From the NCBI GenBank assembly GCA_965216365.1, contig CBDCFT010000079.1, positions 1-64,000 on the forward strand: a stretch of DNA of 64,000 nt, in the 5' to 3' direction. The notes under the pieces are model-generated. The model saw only the letters and a program-made list of their open reading frames with translations. It searched no databases and was not told the DNA's origin. The translations under genes and the position numbers were made by a program. Of this stretch, positions 36,940 through 46,143 are shown piece after piece (position 1 is the stretch's first letter; the number at the start of each line of letters is the position of its first letter). This DNA is from CBDCFT01 sp965216365. Its GTDB lineage: Bacteria; Pseudomonadota; Gammaproteobacteria; Arenicellales; CBDCFT01.

Positions 36940-38465
36940 TGGAAGAAAGCGGCATAGTAGCTCAGCCTAAATCACTGGGCAGCTCCATTGGCGAATTCGT
37001 CGAACACAACGATCAATATTACAATCGCGAATTCGAAAAGATTCAATCGGCGACCCGGTTCCCGTGGTCGTGGAATTCCATGGCCGCCATCGCCGGTCCG
37101 TTCTGGGGAGCGGCACGTGGACTATGGGGATATTTTTGGACCTTCCTGGTACTTGAGCTCATAGCGCTGGTACAACTCGGACGCGGGCTGTGGGGTGATT
37201 TGGGCGCGGATCAGATTGCCCGGGCAGAGAAGTTGAATACTCGATACAACGAATTGTACCAGCGTGGCCAGGAGGCATTGCAGGCGGGCGATCCGGATGC
37301 CCAGGGTTTGATTACCACTGCCGGCAATTTAAAACGCACGGCGGAGCGTGTCATGATGGAGGCGCAGGAGGCGGCGGCGGGCGCTACAAAGTACCTGGTT
37401 ATTGGACTGATATTGTTTCTCGTTTTTCGAGTTATTCAGGGATTCTACGCCAATTTGCGTTACGAAAAACAGTATTTGCACTGGCGTGCGGAACCGACAA
37501 CGCCATCGGGTTTTAAATGGTCCTGGGCGGGATTTGCCGGTGTTCTTTGGCTCGCTATTGTGCCGTTAACACTGTATAGATTCACGGTTACCAAGCCACA
37601 TGAGTTCATTACCGAATTTCCGATGGATAAGCAGTTGTTCACACCGATTGCGAACTGGATGGAAGGCGGGTTCGACTGGTTGTCGACTAATTTCGGCGGT
37701 GTTTTCGATAGCATCATCAGCGGCATCCGGAGTATTTTGGACGGGTTGGAAGTCGTGTTCGTACAAACGCCATGGCCGGTTGTCATGATCGTTATTCTGG
37801 TGACCGCCTGGCGCCTGGCCGGGCCGCGTGTTGCGATTTTTACTGGCGCGTCGCTAGCGTACCTGGGTTTTCTCGGGTTGTGGGAAACTAGCATGATTAC
37901 GGTCGCGTTGCTGGGCGCAGCGGCCTTCCTGTGTATCGTCATCGGTATTCCACTGGGCATCTGGTTTGGCAAAAGCCAGCGCGCTTACAACGCGGCGTTG
38001 CCGGTGCTGGATTTTATGCAGACCATGCCGGCCTTCGTTTATCTTATTCCCATAATCGCGTTTTTCGGCACCGGCAAACCGCCAGGTGTTTTGGCCACCA
38101 TTATTTTTGGCATGCCACCGGTCATTAGATTAACCGCTTTGGGCATGCGTGGTGTGCCCGAGGGAACCAAGGAAGCGGCGTTAGCCTTTGGTTGCACCAA
38201 AGGCACGCTACTGCGCGATGTCGAGATTCCACTGGCCATGCCGTCCATCATGACGGGAATCAATCAGACCATTCTGATGTGTTTGTCCATGGTGGTTATT
38301 GCATCGCTCATTGGCGCCGAAGGTCTTGGTCGTAATGTGTTGGAGGCCCTGCAATATGCGGCGAAAGGTCAGGGCATGTTGGCCGGTTTGGCAATCTTGT
38401 TTTGTGCCATGGTCATTGACCGCATTATTCAGGGTCATTACAAACGCAAGACTGAGCGGCATTGA
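36939..38465 (+). CDS. proW: Glycine betaine-type ABC permease with long N-terminal extension
   Basis: A 508-aa permease, against about 350 aa in E. coli ProW. The C-terminal half is the classic permease with LLGAAAFLCIVIGIPLGIWF, FMQTMPAFVYLIPIIAFFG, the EAA loop GTKEAALAFGCTKGTLLRDV and SLIGAEGLGRNVLEALQYA. The first 200 residues add a FPWSWNSMAAIAGPFWGAARG segment and extra membrane helices separated by a charged helix. The start overlaps the proV stop and has an AGAGGAGGTGA ribosome site. Confidence 0.9.
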   Translation: MEESGIVAQPKSLGSSIGEFVEHNDQYYNREFEKIQSATRFPWSWNSMAAIAGPFWGAARGLWGYFWTFLVLELIALVQLGRGLWGDLGADQIARAEKLNTRYNELYQRGQEALQAGDPDAQGLITTAGNLKRTAERVMMEAQEAAAGATKYLVIGLILFLVFRVIQGFYANLRYEKQYLHWRAEPTTPSGFKWSWAGFAGVLWLAIVPLTLYRFTVTKPHEFITEFPMDKQLFTPIANWMEGGFDWLSTNFGGVFDSIISGIRSILDGLEVVFVQTPWPVVMIVILVTAWRLAGPRVAIFTGASLAYLGFLGLWETSMITVALLGAAAFLCIVIGIPLGIWFGKSQRAYNAALPVLDFMQTMPAFVYLIPIIAFFGTGKPPGVLATIIFGMPPVIRLTALGMRGVPEGTKEAALAFGCTKGTLLRDVEIPLAMPSIMTGINQTILMCLSMVVIASLIGAEGLGRNVLEALQYAAKGQGMLAGLAILFCAMVIDRIIQGHYKRKTERH

Positions 38466-38524
38466 GCATTACTACTCGTTGGGTTTTGCGTTAGATGTTG
38501 AATTGAATTTGGCATAGATAGCCA

Positions 38525-39751
38525 ATGAAGAGGTTTAATAAAAGTTTCACCCAGCAGGAACCCATTCCGCAGGCCGCGATTGAAAAAGCGGTAGCGGTGT
38601 TGAAGTCTGGCCGCTTGCATCGGTACAACGTGGCTGAAGGCGAGATCTCCGAAACGTCTTTATTGGAACAGGAGTACGCAGCCTATCAAGGTGCCAAATA
38701 TTGTCTCGCCTGCGCGTCCGGTGGTTACGCCATGCACATTGCCTTACGAGCATTCGGTTTGCAACACGGTGAACCTGTGCTGACCAATGCCTTTACTCTG
38801 TCGCCGGTGCCGGGTGCGATTCATAACGCGGGCGGCAAACCGGTGTTGGTTGAAACCACGGAAGATTTAGTCGCTGATTTAAACGATCTTGAGCGTAAGA
38901 TCGAACAAAGCGGTGCGCGTGTCATGTTGTTGTCGCACATGCGTGGTCATATCGTCGATATGGATGCGTTGTGTGCTTTGTTAAATAAATACAACGTCGC
39001 GTTAATCGAAGACTGCGCGCACACCATGGGTGCGTCCTGGGATGGTCGCAAGAGTGGCAGTTTCGGCATCGCGGCCTGTTTTAGTACGCAAACCTACAAA
39101 CACATTAATTCTGGTGAAGGCGGACTCATTACGACTGACGACAAGGAGTTGATTGCAAGGGCGATTATACATTCCGGATCATACATGTTGTACGACCGTC
39201 ATGACGCTGCGCCGGAGGCGGAATTCTTCGATCAGATTCGTTTGGCAAATCCCAATTACAGCGGTCGTATGGATAATCTGCGCGCAGCCATTCTCAGACC
39301 ACAACTAAAAATTCTTGATGACAATTGCCGGTGTTGGAATGAGCGTTATCAAACGATAGAAAGCGTACTGGCTACAACACCGGGTTTGCGCGTGATAAAA
39401 CGGCCTGAGAAAGAGTATTACGTCGGTAGTTCAATCCAGTTTTTGGTGGATGATATTGGCGATGTTGAGATTCCTGATTTGATCGGTAAATGTCTTGAGC
39501 GTGGTGTGGAGATCAAATGGTTTGGAACGGCTCAGCCGACAGGCTATACCAGCCGGCATGACAGTTGGCATTATGTAGAGCCACAGAGTTTGCCCGAGTC
39601 TGATCGAATCCTTGGCATGCTGTGTGATTTGCGTATTCCTTTGACTTTCACGGTTGAAGACTGTCGTTTAATCGGTGAAATAATCAACGAGTGCGTCGTG
39701 GAATTGCAGGGTTCGGATCACGCAATGTCCGATACTGCAATGGTGTCGTAA
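38525..39751 (+). CDS. DegT/DnrJ/EryC1-type PLP aminotransferase
   Basis: A 408-aa fold-type I PLP enzyme. The substrate-pocket start is QQEPIPQAAIEKAVAVLKSG; CASGGYAMHIALRAFG binds the cofactor phosphate; LIEDCAHTMGASWDG holds the PLP-ring Asp; and the Schiff-base Lys is in TQTYKHINSGEGG. The family usually aminates keto-sugars, but here no sugar genes are near. It begins 60 bp after proW and may be co-transcribed, so a role with an imported amine is possible but unproven. Confidence 0.85.
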   Translation: MKRFNKSFTQQEPIPQAAIEKAVAVLKSGRLHRYNVAEGEISETSLLEQEYAAYQGAKYCLACASGGYAMHIALRAFGLQHGEPVLTNAFTLSPVPGAIHNAGGKPVLVETTEDLVADLNDLERKIEQSGARVMLLSHMRGHIVDMDALCALLNKYNVALIEDCAHTMGASWDGRKSGSFGIAACFSTQTYKHINSGEGGLITTDDKELIARAIIHSGSYMLYDRHDAAPEAEFFDQIRLANPNYSGRMDNLRAAILRPQLKILDDNCRCWNERYQTIESVLATTPGLRVIKRPEKEYYVGSSIQFLVDDIGDVEIPDLIGKCLERGVEIKWFGTAQPTGYTSRHDSWHYVEPQSLPESDRILGMLCDLRIPLTFTVEDCRLIGEIINECVVELQGSDHAMSDTAMVS

Positions 39752-39804
39752 GTCAATATGCAAGACCCTAAACACGCTAATAACCTAATGGAACAAGCGA
39801 ATCG

Positions 39805-40266
39805 ATGATCAATACAAAATGCGTTGCGGCGACATGTTTATTGCTGGTCAGTTTCACGACACAGCATACGGTGTTAGCTGCAAAACCCGAGATCAATGTC
39901 GGCAGCTACAACAAACTGGCCATTCATGGATATGACCCTGTTGCGTATTTTTCTCAGGGCCAGCCGGTTGAAGGCGACAGATCGATTACCCTGGAGTACA
40001 AAGACGCGACGTGGGCTTTTGCCAGCGAGGCAAACCGGGACTTGTTTCAAGCGAACCCGGAAAAATACACACCCCAGTACGGTGGGCATTGCGCGTATGC
40101 AGCCAGTCAGGGCTATATCGCCGACGCCGATCCTGTCGCTTGGCGAATCATTAACGACAAGCTCTACTTAAACTACGATTTACGCATCAAACGCACATGG
40201 GAAAGTAACCTGGAGGCCAACATCCAGGCTGCAAACGAAAATTGGCCGGGTTTATTGGGGCAGTAG
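39805..40266 (+). CDS. Exported YHS-domain protein
   Basis: A 153-aa secreted protein: a signal peptide at residues 1-25, then a YHS domain with HGYDPVAYFSQGQPVEGDR, YKDATWAFASEANRDLF and YTPQYGGHCAYA. Known family members are periplasmic and the domain is thought to bind metal or a small ligand. The C-terminus is a helical DLRIKRTWESNLEANIQAA segment seen in the same family. The function is unknown. It is convergent with the pentapeptide gene, with one base between the two. Confidence 0.85.
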   Translation: MINTKCVAATCLLLVSFTTQHTVLAAKPEINVGSYNKLAIHGYDPVAYFSQGQPVEGDRSITLEYKDATWAFASEANRDLFQANPEKYTPQYGGHCAYAASQGYIADADPVAWRIINDKLYLNYDLRIKRTWESNLEANIQAANENWPGLLGQ

Positions 40267-40267
40267 T

Positions 40268-41104
40268 TCAGCAAACCCGCATTGAAAAATTTTCAAACAA
40301 TTTAGGTATCTTGGTTTGCTCATTACCGCAAGCCTGTCGTAACTGGTCCTTCGATATAAACGCATGCGTTAAATCGGCGTTTGACAAATCCGCGCCAAAC
40401 AATTCGGCATTATGGAAATTAGTTCTGTCGAATCTTGCCCACTGAAGTTTTGTTTCAGCAAGGTTGGCACCTTGCAGATTGGTGTCTAGAAGCAGCGAAC
40501 CCGACAGATCGGCTTGATATAGATTAGCGTTTTCAAAATTCGCAGCCGCCAAATTTGCCGAAACAATGTTGGTATTGGCCATCAGGGCGCTGTGTAGGTT
40601 GGCCCGTAACAATTCTGCGTCTTTCAGATTGGTTCTGCTCAAATCAACATTTTGCAGTTGTGCATCAGTCAGGTTGCTGCCACTGAGATCCGAGTCCTGA
40701 ATAAGCGCGCCTGACATATTGGCACCGATAAGAATCGCGGAACGCATATCTGATGCGTGCAGTCTCGCGCCACTGAAATCAGCCGCTAAAAAATGCGCCC
40801 AACGGGCGTTGAGTCTACTCAAATCTTTCCAGCGAAAATCCGCGTCGAGCACAACGCCACCAACCATGTTCAAAAATTCGTCTTGATGGTCAGGTAATTC
40901 AAGAGGCAATTGTTGTGTGTTCTGGGTATCTAACCCAGAGGGACTGGTAGTGGCTGTAACCAGAGAATGGTCAATTTGTGTTTGTCCCGGTAGTGACAGG
41001 AAACCGGAATCAGTTCCAATAAAGGATATCTGACAGGCAATAACAATACCGAACGCAAGTGCCATGATCGAACTCAAGATTGCTATGCGGTTCCTGCTTA
41101 ACAT
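40268..41104 (-). CDS. Membrane-anchored pentapeptide-repeat protein
   Basis: A 278-aa protein with one N-terminal membrane segment (residues 8-28, IAILSSIMALAFGIVIACQI) that serves as a signal or anchor. Residues about 85-255 form pentapeptide repeats of the A(D/N)LxG type, such as DLSGSNLTDAQLQNVDLSRT. The end QACGNEQTKIPKLFENF follows a pattern common after such repeats. The function is unknown. It is the second pentapeptide protein in the window. Confidence 0.82.
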   Translation of the reverse strand: MLSRNRIAILSSIMALAFGIVIACQISFIGTDSGFLSLPGQTQIDHSLVTATTSPSGLDTQNTQQLPLELPDHQDEFLNMVGGVVLDADFRWKDLSRLNARWAHFLAADFSGARLHASDMRSAILIGANMSGALIQDSDLSGSNLTDAQLQNVDLSRTNLKDAELLRANLHSALMANTNIVSANLAAANFENANLYQADLSGSLLLDTNLQGANLAETKLQWARFDRTNFHNAELFGADLSNADLTHAFISKDQLRQACGNEQTKIPKLFENFSMRVC

Positions 41105-41168
41105 GCTCTTTCCTTTGTTTGATCTGTTATATGTAAGATTCGCAATTCACCGGTAAGTTTCTTGTAAG

Positions 41169-41795
41169 TTAACAATCGTTGTTAACGGCCATAATCTCGC
41201 AGTCGAGGTCACTTGTCCAGGCGAACAAGGAAAGCAAAGGTTCGTTAAAGGTTTGCATGGCATGGGCGACGTATCTATCATGGAAAATCAAGCTACCGGA
41301 AGAACGATCCACCCAGTCTTCATCGCCGCGTTTCCATTTTGACTCCCCGCTAATCACATAATAAACCTCTGGCGCTTTGTGTGCATGCCCGGCATACAAG
41401 GTATGCGGTGCCTGTAGTGAAATCCCAAAAAACACATCCTCAGTGTAATAGTTTGAACACGACCATTGTTTCGGGCCGGCAATCAGTGCGAAAGCATAGT
41501 TTTCATGTAAAACCTTGAACTCTTCCGCATCGCCGTAGTCAGGTTGCTGCCAGAAAAATCGATCATGCAGAGAATCGAGCGCGTCACCCAGTGATTGCGC
41601 GAGTTTGTTTGATGTTTGTGTGAGTGAAACCTGATAGTAGTCCTCAACGACAGGGAAGGAATGTGTCTCTACATTTTGCTCTCGCCCTAACGCGTCAATC
41701 GCACCGCATAAAACATCCAAATGTTGCGAGGATTCATGCCCGTGTTCGATACCATCCGCGTAGATAGCACGAACAGCACTAGTCACTTTATTCAT
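41169..41795 (-). CDS. DMSP-lyase-family cupin (DddL/DddQ-like)
   Basis: A cytoplasmic cupin of about 208 aa whose C-terminal half matches the dimethylsulfoniopropionate lyase family: HTLYAGHAHKAPEVYYVISG contains the Y-x-x-H-x-H-x(3)-E-x-Y metal site, and VAHAMQTFNEPLLSLFAW holds the second His. In DddQ/DddL this metal site cleaves DMSP to acrylate and dimethyl sulfide. Many family members have not been tested, so the activity is inferred. The ATG at 41795 has an AGGA ribosome site and is better than the TTG at 41840. The betaine/DMSP-type importer is 3 kb away. Confidence 0.7.
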   Translation of the reverse strand: MNKVTSAVRAIYADGIEHGHESSQHLDVLCGAIDALGREQNVETHSFPVVEDYYQVSLTQTSNKLAQSLGDALDSLHDRFFWQQPDYGDAEEFKVLHENYAFALIAGPKQWSCSNYYTEDVFFGISLQAPHTLYAGHAHKAPEVYYVISGESKWKRGDEDWVDRSSGSLIFHDRYVAHAMQTFNEPLLSLFAWTSDLDCEIMAVNNDC

Positions 41796-41919
41796 GTCCT
41801 GATTGTGATGGTTCGTAATTGATCTTGCAGATAGCGACAAATTTTATTTGAACGGCATGAAAAGGGGCATTCAGTTCGCGAGAAAACTCACCTCACGACC
41901 GGTTCCGGCGAATTGATCG

Positions 41920-42345
41920 CTAGGTTGCTGACAACCGCAATTTTGCCAGGTGCTCGTCCCAGCCCTTGTCGAGGGCCAGAAGTAGTCCAAGCGCTGCTTC
42001 CTTTGCGGCTTCGCTAATTCCTTCATGCTTCAAAGTGAGTTTGGTGCCGCCGCTTGTTTCTTCGAGTGTCCAGGTGACGGTTGTCATCGCGCCATCTAGT
42101 GGTTTGACACTGAATGTGTACACCAGGCTTGATGGTTTTTGCATCCTTAGTACATTACCCCAACATATTTTTGTCTCGGTTCCATCATCTGCCCGTTGAA
42201 TGAGCGCATAGTCTTGGCCTTCGGTAAGGTCAGCATCAGCCGGGTGAAACCACGTTGCCAGCTTTTCCTTATCAGTAAGATAAGACCACACGGTTTCTCT
42301 GCTTGCTGCTAAGAATATCGATTTATCGATTGTGGAATTCGTCAT
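41920..42345 (-). CDS. SRPBCC/AHSA1-domain protein
   Basis: A 141-aa START-like fold protein of the AHSA1 (activator of Hsp90 ATPase homologue 1) family. The N-terminal KSIFLAASRETVWSYLTDKEKLATWFHP and the C-terminal LGLLLALDKGWDEHLAKLR are typical. Such proteins often sit behind an ArsR regulator and are thought to bind small hydrophobic ligands. It is last in the operon ArsR-AHSA1, 24 bp after the regulator. Confidence 0.87.
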   Translation of the reverse strand: MTNSTIDKSIFLAASRETVWSYLTDKEKLATWFHPADADLTEGQDYALIQRADDGTETKICWGNVLRMQKPSSLVYTFSVKPLDGAMTTVTWTLEETSGGTKLTLKHEGISEAAKEAALGLLLALDKGWDEHLAKLRLSAT

Positions 42346-42369
42346 TTTTTTCAGTCCTTTATCGTTAAT

Positions 42370-42687
42370 TTAATTTTTATTTTCAATTGCGTTCTTGAGA
42401 TTATCGAGCTTGTTGTCCCAGAACTTGTCGAAGTAGTTGAACCAATCTGCCGTCGTTTTCAACATCTCTGGTTCAAGTCGGTTAATTCGTTCCCGGCCTT
42501 TGGCATGCACCGATATCAATTGTCCTTCCTCGAGAATGGTAAGGTGTTTTTTCACCGCTGAACGAGTGATGTCGAATTGATCAACTAATTCGCCTATCGT
42601 CATATCTCTGGTACTTAACTTAATGAGAATCTGGCGCCGGGTAGGGTCTGCCAGCGCCCTGAAAGGTCCCTGTAAATCCGAATTCAT
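42370..42687 (-). CDS. ArsR-family transcriptional repressor
   Basis: A 105-aa winged-helix regulator. The family core is FRALADPTRRQILIKLSTRD, the recognition helix TIGELVDQFDITRSAVKKHL and the wing LTILEEGQLISVHAKGRER. No metal-binding CVC pattern is seen, so it is not a metal sensor and pairs with the AHSA1 protein instead. The ATG at 42687 overlaps the stop of the upstream cupin (ATGA). It probably represses the operon through the palindromes at 43144-43187. Confidence 0.88.
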   Translation of the reverse strand: MNSDLQGPFRALADPTRRQILIKLSTRDMTIGELVDQFDITRSAVKKHLTILEEGQLISVHAKGRERINRLEPEMLKTTADWFNYFDKFWDNKLDNLKNAIENKN

Positions 42688-43130
42688 TGGTCGATCGGCA
42701 AGAAATCGAATATGCCGTCCTGATACAAAAACGTAATGCAATCAGTTTCAGACACGCGCTTGCTGATGTGACCAACCCCGGCAGGCACTTTATAGAAAGA
42801 TCCCTCGGTTAATAAAACTTCGGTCGATGCATCGGCACCAACCGCAAGATGTGTCATCGCACCCGCAACCACAACACCAAACATATTTGAAGACTTGATG
42901 TGGGCGGGACTGACAAGCCCTGTCAGCAAAGGAACCATCGCCATGTAAGCCTCGTTGTAGCGCTCGCCTGTGCGTGGTGCAAAGCCAACACCCTCCGCGG
43001 TAGTTTCCCAGTTGAATTCTGAGGGTGGCTTATTGACGATTTCCGTTGCGCTGGCCGACAAAGCTGAAGCGCCAAAATAGGTCGCTGGTAGCGCCGTTAA
43101 GGCCAAAGCGCGTTTTCTTGTTAGTTTCAT
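42684..43130 (-). CDS. Exported cupin-like protein
   Basis: A 148-aa protein with an N-terminal signal (residues 1-29) and a beta-rich domain containing KSSNMFGVVVAGAMTHLA, LTEGSFYKVPAGVGHISK and CITFLYQDGIFDFLP. The spacing recalls cupins of the DUF4437 type, with a single His in GVGHISK. It is first in the operon directly behind the palindromic operator. The ligand is unknown. Confidence 0.75.
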   Translation of the reverse strand: MKLTRKRALALTALPATYFGASALSASATEIVNKPPSEFNWETTAEGVGFAPRTGERYNEAYMAMVPLLTGLVSPAHIKSSNMFGVVVAGAMTHLAVGADASTEVLLTEGSFYKVPAGVGHISKRVSETDCITFLYQDGIFDFLPIDQ

Positions 43131-43143
43131 ATTTGATCCAATA

Positions 43144-43192
43144 TAACACCAAAAGGTGTTACTAAATATAACACCATACGGCGTTATGTCAA
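43144..43192 (-). promoter_or_regulatory. Promoter with two palindromic operators for the cupin-ArsR-AHSA1 operon
   Basis: Two inverted repeats share the half-site TAACACC: TAACACC-AAAA-GGTGTTA at 43144-43161 and ATAACACC-ATAC-GGCGTTAT at 43168-43187 (one mismatch), with centres 25 bp apart. On the minus strand a perfect TTGACA (43192-43187) is followed after 16 bp by TATATT (43170-43165). The second palindrome lies between the -35 and -10 boxes and the first just downstream, ideal for a repressor. Confidence 0.8.
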
Positions 43193-43369
43193 GTCTGAGA
43201 GTGACATTCTTACCTATAGTATCGATTGGGTTAGATTAAAATGAGGGCGCGTTTTTCGTGTTCTATCGCCGATTTATGAGCGGGCGCCATTTTTAGGGGG
43301 CATTCAAGATCAGGTGCAATAGACCTGCAACTGTACGGTCGAGTCTGCGAGACTACGACTAATGACGAT

Positions 43370-43750
43370 TTAGTCGCTCCATTCATTTGCTTCCTGATCG
43401 AAGTTTTTACGTTGTGGGGAAACTAGACAAAATCGCTGGCCTGTTGGTGCCTCCATTACTACCCACGTTTTTATCGTGGCGATGCGTTTTGCTCCTAGTT
43501 TTTCAAGCCGTACCGCTTCCGCTTCGAGATCATCGGTCTCGATATCGATGTGAACACGACTTTCGTGATCTACGGTTTGTACTTCAATGTGCGGTTCGTT
43601 CTTGTCTGAGTGTTCTAATCCTATGTATTTTTCGTCATCTTTGTAACTGTTAATGGAACAACCCAAGGCTTCCCCCCAAAACATCGCTGCGTCAGCCAGA
43701 TCGTTTGTCTTACAGTCAATAATCAATCCACCCAAACGGCTTTTATGCAT
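43370..43750 (-). CDS. VOC-family (glyoxalase-like) protein
   Basis: A 126-aa vicinal oxygen chelate fold protein. LGGLIIDCKTNDLADAAMFWGEALG starts the first beta-alpha-beta-beta-beta unit; EPHIEVQTVDHESRVHIDIE supplies the conserved metal-facing residues; EAPTGQRFCLVSPQ ends the domain. It resembles the glyoxalase-like domain of uncharacterised bacterial proteins. No substrate can be named. Confidence 0.85.
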   Translation of the reverse strand: MHKSRLGGLIIDCKTNDLADAAMFWGEALGCSINSYKDDEKYIGLEHSDKNEPHIEVQTVDHESRVHIDIETDDLEAEAVRLEKLGAKRIATIKTWVVMEAPTGQRFCLVSPQRKNFDQEANEWSD

Positions 43751-43775
43751 GGTTTACCTCCTTTCCGGTTCGGTA

Positions 43776-44567
43776 TCAAATTTTATACAAGTTTGTTTTT
43801 CGGTCGCCCAGGTAATTAATGGTTGAACGAGCTTGTTCAATATTCTTACGTTCAATAGTTGCGATGATGAGTTGCTCGCCATTACCGGCTTGCACAAGTA
43901 TTTCACCGTTTGGTGCGGCTATAATACTGTGTCCACAGTAGCTCCATTCGTTTTCCTGTCCGCAATGATTCGCGTACGCTACATACACACCGTTTTCGAA
44001 CGCGCGGGTTGGAATCAGACGCGTAGCAACGTGTTTGTATTGTTCACGTAAGGCGGTCGGAACAATAACCAAATCAGCACCATTGAGTACACAAGTGCGC
44101 ACGGCTTCGGGGAATTCCACGTCATAACAAACCAGCGGCGCTATATGAAATCCAACGAGTTCGAACATCGCAAACTGATCACCGCACCTAAAGTTTGGAC
44201 GTTCATAATGGCCTGGTGCAAGGTGAATCTTACGATAGTTCGCCAAGCGTATACCGTTTGCATCAAAGGCGATAAGAGAATTGTAGATACTGTCTCCGTC
44301 ACGTTCGGGATAACCATAAATCACGGCTACGCTGTACGACTTTGCTATGGCAGCGACCGCAGTGGCGAACTCACCATCCGATGGTTCTGCCAGTTTTTGC
44401 ACGGCATCGCCGATGTTATAGCCAGACATAAACAACTCGGGAAAAACCAGTAACGCCACTGATTCCGCTTGCGCTTTCTTGGTCGCCTGTTCGAATAATA
44501 CGAGCCGCGCTTCGCTCCCCGTGTTCGGACATTGGCCTTGGAATATCCCGAGTTTTAGTTTTGACAT
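43776..44567 (-). CDS. Carbon-nitrogen hydrolase (nitrilase superfamily)
   Basis: A 263-aa C-N hydrolase with the full Glu-Lys-Cys triad: LLVFPELFMSGY (Glu), ANYRKIHLAPGHYERP (Lys) and LVCYDVEFPEAVR (Cys). The family splits amides or nitriles. The start MSKLKLGIFQG at 44567 is the family start; an upstream in-frame ATG (44600) adds 11 residues. It is divergent from the amidase at 44715, so the two C-N hydrolases form an amide-directed pair. Confidence 0.88.
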   Translation of the reverse strand: MSKLKLGIFQGQCPNTGSEARLVLFEQATKKAQAESVALLVFPELFMSGYNIGDAVQKLAEPSDGEFATAVAAIAKSYSVAVIYGYPERDGDSIYNSLIAFDANGIRLANYRKIHLAPGHYERPNFRCGDQFAMFELVGFHIAPLVCYDVEFPEAVRTCVLNGADLVIVPTALREQYKHVATRLIPTRAFENGVYVAYANHCGQENEWSYCGHSIIAAPNGEILVQAGNGEQLIIATIERKNIEQARSTINYLGDRKTNLYKI

Positions 44568-44714
44568 TTCAACGTATTCATTTTCACGGAGGTCGTTCAT
44601 AAAATCCTACTAACCAGTCGGATATTGTAAACTTCTCAGTGACTACATCGTAAAGTAAATTGGAATGGGCATACGCGCAATATGATTTCAGTTTTCCCAA
44701 AGGAGTAAGCCAAA

Positions 44715-46143
44715 GTGACAGATGAATTGTTTTATCGTTCCGCAAGCGATGCGATTCAGAAATTTAAAGCACGTGATTTATCGCCGGTTGAATTGATGCA
44801 GGCGGTGATTCAGCGTGCGGAACGAGTCGAGCCTAAGATTAACGCGTTTGCTTTCGAGTTTTTCGATCAGGCGATGGATGCCGCAAAAAAATCGGAGCAA
44901 CGTTATATGCGCGGCGGACGCACACGTTCGTTAGAGGGGTTACCCATTGCGATCAAAGACGAGTCAGAAATCAAGGGTCAACCCTTAACCAATGGTTCGT
45001 TGATTTGGAAAGATGAGATCGCACAGTCGACATCGTTTTGTAATGAACGTTTGCTGCGCGCTGGTGCCATCGTGCATGCGCGTACGACGACGCCGGAGTT
45101 TTCCTGCGCATCGTTCACACATTCAAAGTTATGGGGCGTGACGCGTAATCCGTGGAATCTTTATTACACACCGGGAGGATCGTCGGGTGGTTCCGCGGCG
45201 TCACTGGCAGCGGGCACGGCGACTTTGGCCAGTGGTTCGGATATTGGCGGTTCGATTCGTATCCCGGCGTCCGCCAGTGGGTTGGTGGGATTCAAACCGC
45301 CTTACGGCCGTAACCCTGAAGGTTATCCGTTTAATCTCGATTTTTATAATCATGCTGGGCCGTTAGCACGCACGGTTGCAGATTGTGCTCTGATTCAAAA
45401 TGTGATGGCGGGGCCGCACCCGCAAGACATTGCTTCGTTGCGTCCGAAGAAAACGATTCCGGTTAAACTGGAAAGTATCAAAAGTTGGAAGATCGCATAC
45501 TCGCTTGATCTGGGTTATTTCGAAGTCGATGACGATGTTCGTACTAATGCGTTGCAAGCGATTCAGGCGTTGCGTGATCAAGGCGCGGTGTGCGAAGAAG
45601 TCGATTTATCCTGGACAACAGAATGCCAACAAGCGGCATGGAATTATCTCGGGCATATTTTCGGCGTATGGATTGGTCAGTTGCTTGAAGAACACGCAGA
45701 CAAGATGACGGACTACGCGCGCAGGTTTGCCGAGGAGGCGCAAAAAGTATCGGCAAGCGATTATCTAAGTTCATTGGAAACTGCTGGTCGTATGTATGAA
45801 GAATTTGGCCCAATGTTAGAAAAACACAACGTGTTTGTCTGTCCGACTTTAGCAAAAGCATCGGTCAAGGCTGATCTCGATCCCACAACAGAAAAAAGTG
45901 ACTATCAATGGCAAGGAAATCGAGGCGGTGTTGGGCTGGTGCATGACTTACCCATTCAACACGTTGAGCCGGTGTCCGGTTATGTCTATGCCATCGGGCT
46001 TCGCCGCAACCGGCGTGCCGACGGGTGTGCAGATCGTCGGCAAGACTTACGACGACGTGAGCGTGTTTCGTGCGGCGGCCGCGTTGGAAAAAGCCGAATT
46101 ACTAAAAAATAAGCGGCCGCAATTTATTAAGTCGAAGATGTAA
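44715..46143 (+). CDS. Amidase (amidase-signature family, one frameshift)
   Basis: A 475-codon amidase-signature enzyme. The Ser-cisSer-Lys triad is intact: PIAIKDESEIKGQ (Lys), YYTPGGSSGGSAASLAAG (cis-Ser) and GSDIGGSIRIPASASGLVG (nucleophile Ser). The frame breaks at the A6 run 45892-45897; in the next frame the family C-terminus continues (KVTINGKEIEAVLGWCMTYP to GVQIVGKTYDD) to the TAA at 46141-46143. One base is too many in that run. I treat it as one working gene. The substrate is an unknown amide. Confidence 0.85.

Noticed and set aside
37460..37972. A 170-codon minus-strand frame inside proW
   Set aside because: It is the mirror of a GC-rich membrane-protein gene whose plus-strand frame carries clear permease motifs.
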